NCBI GenBank assembly: GCA_025450975.1 | Contig: JANWLI010000084.1 | Span: 1-24,531 of the forward strand | Reading direction: 5' to 3' | Origin: Candidatus Kapaibacterium sp. | GTDB taxonomy: Bacteria > Bacteroidota > Ignavibacteria > Palsa-1295 | Length of the DNA stretch: 24,531 nt | Part shown: positions 14,899 to 23,038 of the stretch, one piece after another | Numbering within the stretch: the stretch's first letter is position 1 | How the letters are laid out: each line of letters opens with the position of its first letter | Notes under the pieces: generated by a model | The model's input: the letters and a program-made list of their open reading frames with translations, nothing else | What the model was told of the DNA's origin: nothing | Database searches by the model: none | Translations under genes and position numbers: made by a program

Positions 14899-15716
14899 CC
14901 TTTAACGGCTCCGGCAGTCAGGCCGGAGATGATCTTCTTCTGGAAGACGATAAAGAGCAGCAGGACAGGTAACGCCGAGAGACCGGCACCGGCCATCAGA
15001 TGGCCAAGATCCACCGACTGCTTTCCCTGAAAGAAGGTAAGCGCCACAGGCAACGTCCGTAGCGATTCCGTATTCGTAAAGATGAACGGAAAGAGAAATG
15101 AATTCCAGTTCGTAAGAAACTGGTAAATGAAGAGGACGACGAGCGCCGGCTTCGCAAGCGGGAAGATCACTTTCCGAATGATCATGAATGTTGAAGCCCC
15201 ATCAATTCTTGCAGCTTCCTCAAGCTCATATGGCAACTCGGAAATATATTGCCGCAGGAAGAAAATGCCAAACGGCGTAACGAGAAACGGTACGATCAAT
15301 GCAAAGTAGGTATTGATCCACCCGAAGACAACGATCTCACGGTATAGCGGGATCATCACCACGTATGCCGGGACCATCATGACGATCAGCACAGAAACGA
15401 ACAGCGCCTTCTTGAATGGAAATTGCAACCTGGCAAATGCATAAGCCACTAACGTACAGAGGATGCAATTCCCAAATGCAACAGCAAGACTGGAGATCAG
15501 CGAGTTAAAAAAGTAGAGATCGTAGCGGTCACTGTAGAGGATATCTGAATAGTTAGTAGTCGAGAGGCCGCTATTAACGAGTTCATTGACACCAGAACCT
15601 GCCGAAGGATTATCTGCGAGCGATAATAGGATAAGCCAAAGCAAGGGGAAGAACATTGCAATGGCACCAATACCTAGCAGGATGTAGCTTAATGACCGGC
15701 TAGCCGCTTTAGCCAT
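14895..15716 (-). CDS. ABC transporter permease, MalG/carbohydrate type
   Basis: A 273-residue inner-membrane protein with about six hydrophobic segments and the binding-protein-dependent permease EAA loop at about 165-190 (ELEEAARIDGASTFMIIRKV), the site that docks on the ATPase. Length and the ending (LTAGAVKG) fit the MalG half of carbohydrate importers. These work with a MalF-type permease, an MsmX/UgpC-type ATPase and a solute-binding protein. Neither partner membrane gene nor the ATPase gene is in view; a family 1 binding-protein gene lies at 2696-3994, not adjacent. The start ATG lies inside the end of the NfeD gene (8-base overlap, ATGGCTAA), so translation is probably coupled. The 3' end overlaps the SurA-like gene by 4 bases at a CTAG. 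Confidence 0.92.
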   Translation of the reverse strand: MAKAASRSLSYILLGIGAIAMFFPLLWLILLSLADNPSAGSGVNELVNSGLSTTNYSDILYSDRYDLYFFNSLISSLAVAFGNCILCTLVAYAFARLQFPFKKALFVSVLIVMMVPAYVVMIPLYREIVVFGWINTYFALIVPFLVTPFGIFFLRQYISELPYELEEAARIDGASTFMIIRKVIFPLAKPALVVLFIYQFLTNWNSFLFPFIFTNTESLRTLPVALTFFQGKQSVDLGHLMAGAGLSALPVLLLFIVFQKKIISGLTAGAVKG

Positions 15717-17025
15717 TTGTCTGCTTTACAACTGTTCTATTGCCATTGATCCCAATAATACGAACTGGAGCGCCGGCGGAGATGAACTCGCCTTCGGTAA
15801 CAACATCTATCTTGCGGCCATCAATAATGGCGGATCCAGCCGGGCGAAGCACGGTTGTGGCAACGCCTTCTTTACCGAGAAGGAGTTTCTGCGCTTCGAC
15901 CATCGACGTGATATCGCCTGAGGTATCCTGATTCACTAACTTGCGAACAAGGGGCCAGCCCGGAGCAAATCGGAAAATGATACCGGCAATGACGAAGAAA
16001 CCAATAAGGGCAACGGCAAGAGAAAGCAGCGTTTCGCGAAGTCTATCCGGAGTCACCTTATCAAAATCTCCTGCAAGAGCAAGGAAGAGACCTAGCGCGA
16101 TACCAAGGATCCCTAAGACACCTGCGATGCCAAACGATGGAATAAAGATTTCGGCTATAAGAAGTCCGACGCCAATGATAAACAGAACAGCTGCTAATGT
16201 CGGAGCTACTTCGGTAACGTATTGACCCCCGAAAAACAGCGCAAGAGCTAGTAAGGCAACTGCCGTTATTGAGCCAAAGTGACCGGTCTTGATCGAATAG
16301 AATAAACCGCCGAGGCCGATCATGATGAGGATCGAGCTTACCATAGGCAGGGTAAGAAAGCGAATGATCTTGTCGCCGATGATTTCTTCCGAGGCTGTAA
16401 GCTTCGGATTAGCTATTCCAAAAGCAGTCAATGCCTGCTCAACCGTCGATGCCTCAGCGTCGCAATAGCCGACGGCAATAGCATCCTTCGTTGTCAATGT
16501 TAGCAGCTTCCCAGTATCAAGGAGCATTCCCTGTAGGGAATCGATGCCAAGCGACTCATCGACCATAGCTTCTGCGATCGCCGGATTACGATTGTTCCGC
16601 TCGGCAGTAGCACGCATTTCAGCTCGCATGTAACTGACAACTTTCTCGGAAGCTTTCGTGCCTTCCATATCGACAGGAGTCACAGCACCAATCGAGCCAC
16701 CAGGAGCCATGGCGATCTTTTGAGCAGCGATAGAGATAAGAGCTCCGGCTGAGATCGCTCGTTTATCGACAAAAGCGATCGTCATCGGTACTTTAGCGTT
16801 GATGATAGCATCGCGGATCTGTGTTGCAGCGTCAACACGGCCGCCAAAGGTATTGACATGGAGAACGATGGCTGATGAACGATTGGCCTCGGCTTCTTCG
16901 ACGGAGCGCTTAACGTAGGTGACCATACCAAGGTCAACTTCATCGAAGATCTTAATAACAGTAACGTTCTGCGCAAGCGCTACACTCGCAATTAGCAGGC
17001 TCCAACAAACAAGGAATGCTTTCAT
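15709..17025 (-). CDS. NfeD-family membrane serine protease (ClpP-like domain plus NfeD OB fold)
   Basis: Start chosen at the ATG ending at 17025, giving 438 residues and a signal peptide (MKAFLVCWSLLIASVALAQ); a GTG three codons upstream is also possible. The N-terminal half is a ClpP/crotonase-like protease domain: HVNTFGGRVDAATQIRDAI, then the nucleophile Ser92 in AISAGALIS, with the likely general-base Lys128 in SEKVVSYMRAEM. Four to five hydrophobic segments follow (about 225-365). The C-terminus is the NfeD OB-fold domain (LLGKEGVATTVLRPAG, AGAPVRIIGINGNRTVV). This is the long 1510-N type, studied in Pyrococcus as a protease cutting hydrophobic stomatin C-termini. No stomatin gene is beside it here; instead it overlaps a sugar-permease gene by 8 bases. 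It lies divergent from purH. Confidence 0.92.
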   Translation of the reverse strand: MKAFLVCWSLLIASVALAQNVTVIKIFDEVDLGMVTYVKRSVEEAEANRSSAIVLHVNTFGGRVDAATQIRDAIINAKVPMTIAFVDKRAISAGALISIAAQKIAMAPGGSIGAVTPVDMEGTKASEKVVSYMRAEMRATAERNNRNPAIAEAMVDESLGIDSLQGMLLDTGKLLTLTTKDAIAVGYCDAEASTVEQALTAFGIANPKLTASEEIIGDKIIRFLTLPMVSSILIMIGLGGLFYSIKTGHFGSITAVALLALALFFGGQYVTEVAPTLAAVLFIIGVGLLIAEIFIPSFGIAGVLGILGIALGLFLALAGDFDKVTPDRLRETLLSLAVALIGFFVIAGIIFRFAPGWPLVRKLVNQDTSGDITSMVEAQKLLLGKEGVATTVLRPAGSAIIDGRKIDVVTEGEFISAGAPVRIIGINGNRTVVKQTNG

Positions 17026-17116
17026 ACGCAACACTTGATATTTTCTTGGAACGCTCGGAAAGCTGAAACGTTCACTATCGTCGCGAATTCAATTTATCTT
17101 CTCACGTACATTATCC

Positions 17117-18661
17117 ATGCCTCAGGACCGTATCAAGATCGAGCGAGCTATTCTTAGTGTATCCGATAAATCCAAGTTGAGAGAGCTCGCCGAAGCGCTC
17201 CGGAAATCTGGTGTGACGATGTACTCGACCGGTGGTACGGAAAAGTATCTGCGTGAGCAAGGGTTTGAGGTCTTCTCTGTATCGGATCTGACGCATTTCC
17301 CGGAAATCATGGATGGCCGGGTAAAGACGCTCCATCCGGCTGTCCACGGAGGACTCCTCTTCAGACGGGATCTTGAAACTCACGTAACGCAGGCTAAGGA
17401 AAACAACATTTCCTCTATTGATCTTCTGGTCCTAAATCTCTATCCATTTGAGGAAACGGTATCCCGTAAGGACGCATCGGAAGAAGAAATTATCGAAAAT
17501 ATTGATATTGGCGGTCCTGCTATGCTCCGAAGTGCAGGAAAGAATTTTGAGTCTGTTGCACTACTCAGCGCACCTACGCAGTATGACAATTTCATACGAG
17601 AGCTGAATGATCTCTCTGGAACGACGACATTAGCGTTACGCAAGAGACTGGCAACAGAGGCGTTCGAACACGTTGCTAAATACGATCGGGCAATTGCCGA
17701 CTTCTTTTCTGGTAACTCGTCACAAACGGGCCAGCTTCGTTACGGTGAGAATCCTCATCAGCAGGCTTCTGTCTCTGGCAACCGTATCGGTGAGCTGTAT
17801 CATCAATTGTGGGGGAAGGAGCTCTCGTACAATAACTATCTGGATGCATCAGCCTCACTGGAATTGATCGCGGAGTTTCTCGATCACCCGCTTCCGGTTG
17901 TCGGTATTATCAAGCATACAAACCCGTGCGGCATTGCAGAAGGATCAACCGATCTTGATGCGTTCGAACGTGCCTTTGCCACTGATACGGAGAGCCCATT
18001 TGGAGGTATCATTGTAACAACCAGGCCATTTAGCGGAGCGTTGGCAGCACGAGTCAATGAGTTCTTTAGTGAAGTCATCGTAGCACCGTCTTACGACGAT
18101 GAAGCTCTCGCTATTCTCAAGAAGAAGAAGGATAGGCGGCTCATCACATATTCGCCTGAGATTCTGCGGGAAGAAGCATCAGGGGGACAGGTGCTCCGCA
18201 GTATCCTGGGAGGCACCCTTACACAAGAGCGCGATACAAAGCTGATGCAGAATGACGAATTCGTGTCTGTCACAGGCCGGTCGCTCTCGGACGTTGAGAA
18301 GAGGGGGTTGTTATTCTCGTGGAAGGTAGTGAAGCATGTCAAAAGCAATGCAATTGTTTATGTTAAACAAAGCGGCGAACATTTCTCTACCGTTGGTATT
18401 GGCTGTGGACAGACATCCCGTGTGGCATCGAGCCGGATAGCCGTTGCAAACGCAGCGCGTTTCGGGCATAACCTTCAGGGGACGCTTGTAGCGAGCGATG
18501 CTTTCTTTCCTTTTGCCGATGGATTGCTCGAAGCAGCGGATGCCGGAGCGGTTGCTGTGATCCAGCCTGGAGGCTCTGTTCGGGACGAGGAAGTCATCCA
18601 GGCAGCGAAGGATCGGAATATTTCGTTAATTTTAACGGGAATGCGACATTTTAAGCATTAA
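17117..18661 (+). CDS. purH: Bifunctional AICAR formyltransferase/IMP cyclohydrolase PurH
   Basis: At 514 residues this is the usual PurH length. It catalyses the last two steps of IMP synthesis: formylation of AICAR from 10-formyl-THF, then ring closure. The N-terminal MGS-like cyclohydrolase domain carries STGGTEKYLREQGFEV, EIMDGRVKTLHPAVHGGLL and NLYPFEETV. The formyltransferase domain carries LRYGENPHQQA, LSYNNYLDASAS, the catalytic KHTNPCG at 266-272, ESPFGGII, and near the end ASDAFFPFADGLLEAADAG and VIQPGGSVRDEEVI. All key motifs are intact. It is divergent from the NfeD gene with about 90 bases between, where both promoters must lie. mreB follows after 61 bases. Confidence 0.97.
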   Translation: MPQDRIKIERAILSVSDKSKLRELAEALRKSGVTMYSTGGTEKYLREQGFEVFSVSDLTHFPEIMDGRVKTLHPAVHGGLLFRRDLETHVTQAKENNISSIDLLVLNLYPFEETVSRKDASEEEIIENIDIGGPAMLRSAGKNFESVALLSAPTQYDNFIRELNDLSGTTTLALRKRLATEAFEHVAKYDRAIADFFSGNSSQTGQLRYGENPHQQASVSGNRIGELYHQLWGKELSYNNYLDASASLELIAEFLDHPLPVVGIIKHTNPCGIAEGSTDLDAFERAFATDTESPFGGIIVTTRPFSGALAARVNEFFSEVIVAPSYDDEALAILKKKKDRRLITYSPEILREEASGGQVLRSILGGTLTQERDTKLMQNDEFVSVTGRSLSDVEKRGLLFSWKVVKHVKSNAIVYVKQSGEHFSTVGIGCGQTSRVASSRIAVANAARFGHNLQGTLVASDAFFPFADGLLEAADAGAVAVIQPGGSVRDEEVIQAAKDRNISLILTGMRHFKH

Positions 18662-18667
18662 TTAGCG

Positions 18668-18687
18668 TATTTTTGTAGTTAGTTTTG
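18668..18687 (+). promoter_or_regulatory. Candidate Bacteroidota-type -7 boxes upstream of mreB
   Basis: Two exact matches to TAnnTTTG lie in the 61-base purH-mreB spacer: TATTTTTG (18668-18675) and TAGTTTTG (18680-18687). No good TTG at the -33 position is seen for either, so this is a weak call. It suggests mreB may have its own promoter as well as read-through from purH. Confidence 0.35.
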
Positions 18688-18722
18688 CATTTCAAAGCGG
18701 CAACTATTACTGAGCCATATAC

Positions 18723-19742
18723 ATGTTCAATCTATTTAGTGCGGATATAGCTATCGATCTCGGCACTGCCAATACCCTTATATATGTCAAGGGTAAGGGG
18801 ATCGTGCTTAATGAGCCATCGATCGTAGCCTATGACACGACGACCAAGAAGCTTATTGCCGTAGGCCGCGAGGCCCAGGCAATGCTTGGCAGAACTCACC
18901 GTGATATTCAGACGGTACGTCCGATGAAAGACGGTGTTATTGCCGACTTTGAAATTGCCGAGGGGATGCTTAGGCATCTGATCCGTAAAGTGCATCCTTC
19001 TTGGCTACCGTCGCGCAGGATCGTGATCAGTGTTCCATCCGGCATTACGGAAGTCGAAAAGCGTGCGGTGCGCGATAGCGCCGAACATGCCGGCGCTAAG
19101 GAAGTCCACCTTATCGCCGAACCGATGGCCGCAGCGATCGGTATTGGGGTCGATGTTGAAGCTCCTGTTGGAAGCATCATTATCGACATTGGTGGCGGGA
19201 CGACAGAAATCGCCGTTATCGCACTTTCCGGAATCGTTAACCAGGAATCGCTTCGTACAGCTGGTGACGAGCTCACCGACGCTGTTTCTCAGTTCTTCCG
19301 TAAGAACTACTCCCTGCTGATCGGCGAGCGTACTGCAGAACTGATCAAGTGTCAGGTCGGCAGCGCCTTGCCCCTTGAAGAAGAGCTTATGGTCGAGGTC
19401 AAAGGCCGCGACTTGGTTGCCGGTATTCCGAAGACGATCGAAGTCAGTTCGGTCGATGTTCGCGAAGCGCTTGCAGAACCCATCAACCAGATCGTTGAGG
19501 CAGTAAAGAAGAGCCTCGAGCGTACGCCTCCGGAGCTTTCTGCCGATATTCTTGACCGTGGCATGATGCTGTCCGGTGGTGGCGCACTCCTAAAAGGCTT
19601 TGATGAGCGCCTCAGGCTCGAAACGAATCTTCCGGTTCACGTTGCTGACGATCCGCTTACGGCTGTGGTTCGTGGCGCAGGCCGGGTGCTTGAGGATATT
19701 CCACGTTACCAAAAAGTCCTTCTCCGCGGAAAACGATATTAA
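18723..19742 (+). CDS. mreB: Rod-shape-determining actin homologue MreB
   Basis: A 339-residue actin-fold ATPase, normal for MreB. It forms membrane-associated filaments that direct the elongation peptidoglycan machinery. Seen: the amphipathic start MFNLFS, the phosphate-1 loop DIAIDLGTANTLIY at 8-21, VRPMKDGVIADF near 65-76, PSGITEVEKRAVRDSAEHAG near 105-124, the connect/phosphate-2 block IIIDIGGGTTEIAVI near 152-166, and the adenosine motif LSGGGALLKGFDERL near 282-296. It is the first gene of mreBCD-gpmA; mreC begins 26 bases after the stop. Confidence 0.98.
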   Translation: MFNLFSADIAIDLGTANTLIYVKGKGIVLNEPSIVAYDTTTKKLIAVGREAQAMLGRTHRDIQTVRPMKDGVIADFEIAEGMLRHLIRKVHPSWLPSRRIVISVPSGITEVEKRAVRDSAEHAGAKEVHLIAEPMAAAIGIGVDVEAPVGSIIIDIGGGTTEIAVIALSGIVNQESLRTAGDELTDAVSQFFRKNYSLLIGERTAELIKCQVGSALPLEEELMVEVKGRDLVAGIPKTIEVSSVDVREALAEPINQIVEAVKKSLERTPPELSADILDRGMMLSGGGALLKGFDERLRLETNLPVHVADDPLTAVVRGAGRVLEDIPRYQKVLLRGKRY

Positions 19743-19768
19743 TGTAACGGGCAGCCGGTAACTACTAC

Positions 19769-20626
19769 ATGATCCGACGGCTCATCAACATCATTGTTCT
19801 CTTCAAAGAGTACATTGTACTCGGAGCGATCGTTATTATTTCGTTCGCTCTTATCGCGCTCTCTGCTTCGCCAACTGTCCAGCCGCTTCGTGCAATGACA
19901 ACTGTTGTCGTAGGCACGTTGCAGTCCGCGCTTGGCTGGATCCCGAATCCCTTTGTGATGAAGGAGACCCAGGAAGAACTTCGTCAACGCAATATTGAGC
20001 TCTCAGCCGAACTTGCGAAGCTCCGTCGTTCGAAAGCGGAGAATGCGGAGTTACGGAAGCTCTTAAATCTCAAGCCGCGGCCTGATTTCAAGCTTCTCTC
20101 AGCAGAGATCGTCGGGAAGACTGCCAGTGCCGAGCGTAATCTCATGACGCTTGATCGTGGCCTCAGCGATGGCGTACGAATCGGCATGGCCGTCATGACC
20201 GATGCAGGCCTTGTCGGTCGCGTCTTTGCAGCAAGTGATGGGTATTCGCTTGTGGAAAGCCTGTATAATACTACGATCAAGATCGCTTCAAAGGTGGAGC
20301 GCACCAGAGTCGATGGCATCATCGGTTGGGAAGATGGCCCGGAATTGCTGATGCGCAACGTGCCAAAAGCTCTCGATGTAGAGATAGGTGATAAGATCGT
20401 CACAAGCGAGTATTCGATCTATTTCCCGAGCGATGTTCCGATCGGTATTGTCGTCAAATTGGAAAATGAGCCGAACTCGCTTTTCAGACGCATCATAGTC
20501 ATGCCCGAAGCAATGCCGGATCGTGTCGAGCATTGCTTTGTCGTGCTGACGGCCAGCCCTCGCCTGCTTGAGCGTTTGAAATTGGAAGAATCATCGGATA
20601 AGCAACCAGAAAGAAAAGTAAAGTAG
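19769..20626 (+). CDS. mreC: Rod-shape-determining protein MreC
   Basis: A 285-residue bitopic protein: one N-terminal transmembrane helix (EYIVLGAIVIISFALIAL, about 14-31), then a coiled-coil (about 67-97, KETQEELRQRNIELSAELAK onward). A periplasmic beta-rich domain follows, with the MreC signature NLMTLDRGLSDGVRIGMAVM, GLVGRVFAASDGYSLV and a GDKIVTSEYSIYFPSDVPIG block. MreC activates the PBP2-RodA synthase. It sits between mreB and mreD with 3 bases to the latter, the classical order. Confidence 0.96.
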   Translation: MIRRLINIIVLFKEYIVLGAIVIISFALIALSASPTVQPLRAMTTVVVGTLQSALGWIPNPFVMKETQEELRQRNIELSAELAKLRRSKAENAELRKLLNLKPRPDFKLLSAEIVGKTASAERNLMTLDRGLSDGVRIGMAVMTDAGLVGRVFAASDGYSLVESLYNTTIKIASKVERTRVDGIIGWEDGPELLMRNVPKALDVEIGDKIVTSEYSIYFPSDVPIGIVVKLENEPNSLFRRIIVMPEAMPDRVEHCFVVLTASPRLLERLKLEESSDKQPERKVK

Positions 20627-20629
20627 ATC

Positions 20630-21109
20630 GTGCCATTTCTCTACCAGGCAATAGCCGGATTTATCATTATTGTCCTCCAGGTTCTGGTGAGTAAATTCCT
20701 TACCCATGGCGGTGCTATGCCGGATTTTGTGCTCATCTATGTTGTTGTCGTTGTCCTGTCAAAAGGTCAGCTTGCCGGTGAGGTCACCGGTTTTTCGATG
20801 GGCCTCATACTCGATATCTTGTCGAGCGGTACGCTCGGTGCTAATGCTCTTGCAAAAGCAGTAATGGCGTTCTTCCTCGGCTACTTCTATAGCGAGGATC
20901 TTGCCAAGCAACGCTTGCGTAACTGGCCGCTGCTTGCATTCGTTATGCTCGGAGCCGTCATCAATAACCTCATCTACTATGCGCTCTTTGCTCAGGCGCG
21001 ATCCGGATTTTTCGATTTTGTGCTGGAGAACGGCGGACTGGCTACGCTCTATACGACGCTTGTTGCGCTCATTCCGATGTTCTACTTTTCACGAAGACCC
21101 CTTTACTAA
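20630..21109 (+). CDS. mreD: Rod-shape-determining membrane protein MreD
   Basis: A 159-residue polytopic membrane protein with about five hydrophobic segments (IAGFIIIVLQVLVS; FVLIYVVVVVL; GFSMGLILDILSSG; AVMAFFLGYFYS; FVMLGAVINNLIYYALF; YTTLVALIPMFYF). The Pro-Asp pair after the first helix (GGAMPDFVLIYVV) is typical of MreD. The start is GTG, 3 bases after the mreC stop. The TAA shares its last base with the gpmA ATG. MreD is a poorly conserved family; position and topology carry the call. Confidence 0.92.
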   Translation: MPFLYQAIAGFIIIVLQVLVSKFLTHGGAMPDFVLIYVVVVVLSKGQLAGEVTGFSMGLILDILSSGTLGANALAKAVMAFFLGYFYSEDLAKQRLRNWPLLAFVMLGAVINNLIYYALFAQARSGFFDFVLENGGLATLYTTLVALIPMFYFSRRPLY

Positions 21110-21723
21110 TGAACGGTACGCTTATCCTGCTTCGGCATGGTGAATCGCAATGGAATCTGGAAAACCGGTTCACCGGTTGGATAGATGTTCCGCTCACCGA
21201 AAAAGGTAAGAAAGACGCATTCGAATCGGGGAAGCTGCTCAAGCATATCCCCATCGATATTGCCTTTACCTCCGTTCTGATCCGCGCGATCGATACGCTT
21301 GACGAAGCCTTGCGCGGTGCCGAGCAGGACATGGTCACCATCGTCAAGGACGCTGCGCTTAACGAACGGATGTATGGCGATCTTCAAGGTCTCGATAAAG
21401 CAGAGACGGCGAAGAAGTATGGAGCCGATCAGGTAAAGATCTGGCGGCGCAGTTTTGATATTCCTCCGCCGAATGGAGAAAGCCTTAAGGATACTGCTGC
21501 CCGGACGCTGCCATACTTTGATGAGCATATCCTGCCGTTGGTCAAACAGGGGAAGAACGTCCTGATCTCCGCTCATGGCAATTCGCTGAGAGCGATCGTC
21601 ATGGAGTTGGATAAATTGTCAAGAGAAGCGGTCCTCGAACTCAATATTCCCAATGCCGTACCGATCGTCTATGAGATCGATGCAGAAGGCACGGTTGTCA
21701 GCAAGAATATCTTAACCGCGTAG
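21109..21723 (+). CDS. gpmA: 2,3-bisphosphoglycerate-dependent phosphoglycerate mutase (short type)
   Basis: A 204-residue member of the histidine phosphatase superfamily, interconverting 3- and 2-phosphoglycerate in glycolysis. The catalytic His10 sits in LLRHGESQWNLENRFTGW, with Arg59 in FTSVLIRAIDTLDEAL, Glu86 in LNERMYGDLQGLDK, and His156 in SAHGNSLRAIVMELD. The FTGWIDVPLTEKG block separates dPGM from generic phosphatases. It is shorter than E. coli GpmA (about 250 residues), because the mid-protein insert is missing, as in other short bacterial forms. It overlaps the mreD stop by one base (TAATG), so glycolytic and cell-shape genes share a transcript here. It converges on the leucine-dehydrogenase-like gene with 2 bases between stops. 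Confidence 0.95.
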   Translation: MNGTLILLRHGESQWNLENRFTGWIDVPLTEKGKKDAFESGKLLKHIPIDIAFTSVLIRAIDTLDEALRGAEQDMVTIVKDAALNERMYGDLQGLDKAETAKKYGADQVKIWRRSFDIPPPNGESLKDTAARTLPYFDEHILPLVKQGKNVLISAHGNSLRAIVMELDKLSREAVLELNIPNAVPIVYEIDAEGTVVSKNILTA

Positions 21724-21725
21724 CT

Positions 21726-22937
21726 TTACTCTTTCTTTTTCCAGAACTCGCCGTAGCGATTCGAGAAACGTGAGTTGGAGGCGTAGATGCGCTTCGTGCC
21801 GGCAATGGCTGCGATACGCTCTTCGACGATGTGGTTTGCTGCTTCATTCGTCGTGATGCCTAATTCCTGAGCCTTGAGAAGGATCTTCCTGACGGTGTTG
21901 TAGATATTCTCAGCCTGCTTCATTGCACGGGGCTGAGAGTAGCCTTCGAGCTCGCTGGCGACGTTGATGAGTCCGCCGGAGTTGATGACGTAATCCGGTG
22001 CGTAGAGAATGCCGCGTTCGGCAAGCAATTTCGAATCACGCTCTTCATCGGCGAGCTGATTGTTCGCTGGACCTGCAAGGATCTCGCACTTAAGGGTCGG
22101 AATCGTATCAGCATTAATAATCCCGCCGAGCGCTGCCGGAGCTAAGATGTCGCATTCTGTCGTGAATACTTCATCAGGTGAGATGACCGTTGCGCCAGTA
22201 TCGCGAGCCACCTGCTGTGCCTTCTCCTGATAGATATCGGCAATAAAAACTTTTGCGCCGTCATTGCAAAGGTGCTTTGCAAGATTCGAAGCGACGTGGC
22301 CAGCACCCTGCAACACGATGCGCTTGCCTTCAAGGTAATCGTGCCCGTAACGGACATTGGCGCAGGCTTTGATACCTACATACGAGCCATATGCCGTAAC
22401 GGGGGACGGATCGCCGGAGCCGCCAAGCTCGAACGGAATGCCGGTGACGTACTTCGTTTCGCTCCAGATGTAGACCATCTCCTGGACGCTGGTACCGACG
22501 TCTTCAGCAGTGATGTAACGACCGCCAAGACCTTCGACGAATCTACCGAATGCTCTGAAGAGCGCCTCCGTCTTCATCGTACGCGGATCGCCAATGATGA
22601 CTGCCTTACCGCCGCCAAGATTGAGACCTGCAGCAGCAGCTTTGTAGGTCATGCCGCGCGATAAGCGGAGCACATCATTAAGCGCATCATAATCGCTGGC
22701 ATAGGTCCACATCCGGCAGCCGCCAAGAGCAGGGCCGAGGGTTGTATTGTGGATACCGATGATCGCTTTAAGGCCAGTAGCTTTATCTGAGCAAAGGACG
22801 ACTTCTTCGTGATCTTTCGACTGGACGATCTCAAAAAGGTCTTGCGTAGGTTTCTGTTCGATCATTGTCCGTTCGAGGTGTTTACCGTTAGTGGTCGCAC
22901 TGGTAGTAATTTTCTTTGAAGCGGTCGTTACGGACAT
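21726..22937 (-). CDS. Leucine dehydrogenase-family (Glu/Leu/Phe/Val) amino acid dehydrogenase
   Basis: An NAD-dependent amino acid dehydrogenase of the Leu/Phe/Val branch, deaminating branched-chain or aromatic amino acids reversibly. Seen, numbered from the upstream ATG: LGPALGGCRMW at 67-77, substrate Lys99 in GMTYKAAAAGLNLGGG, catalytic Lys111 in GGGKAVI, Asp146 in TAEDVGTS, the Rossmann loop VLQGAGHVASNLAKHL near 208-223, and YAPDYVINSGGLINVA. The 12-residue spacing of the two lysines matches characterised leucine dehydrogenases. The full frame gives 403 residues, longer than the usual 360-370. The first 24 (Ser/Thr/Lys-rich) are unlike the family, and an in-frame ATG ending at 22865 would give about 379. 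Substrate preference cannot be settled by eye. The promoter must lie in the 101 bases before the upstream start. Confidence 0.93.
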   Translation of the reverse strand: MSVTTASKKITTSATTNGKHLERTMIEQKPTQDLFEIVQSKDHEEVVLCSDKATGLKAIIGIHNTTLGPALGGCRMWTYASDYDALNDVLRLSRGMTYKAAAAGLNLGGGKAVIIGDPRTMKTEALFRAFGRFVEGLGGRYITAEDVGTSVQEMVYIWSETKYVTGIPFELGGSGDPSPVTAYGSYVGIKACANVRYGHDYLEGKRIVLQGAGHVASNLAKHLCNDGAKVFIADIYQEKAQQVARDTGATVISPDEVFTTECDILAPAALGGIINADTIPTLKCEILAGPANNQLADEERDSKLLAERGILYAPDYVINSGGLINVASELEGYSQPRAMKQAENIYNTVRKILLKAQELGITTNEAANHIVEERIAAIAGTKRIYASNSRFSNRYGEFWKKKE

Positions 22938-23038
22938 CAGAAATTAGCCTGTTTTGATTGATTATTACTAAAATACGACGCCAAAACGAAAAGTGGTGCT
23001 CCCCTCGTTCCGACCCCGGCAGAACCGTCTATTTCAAG

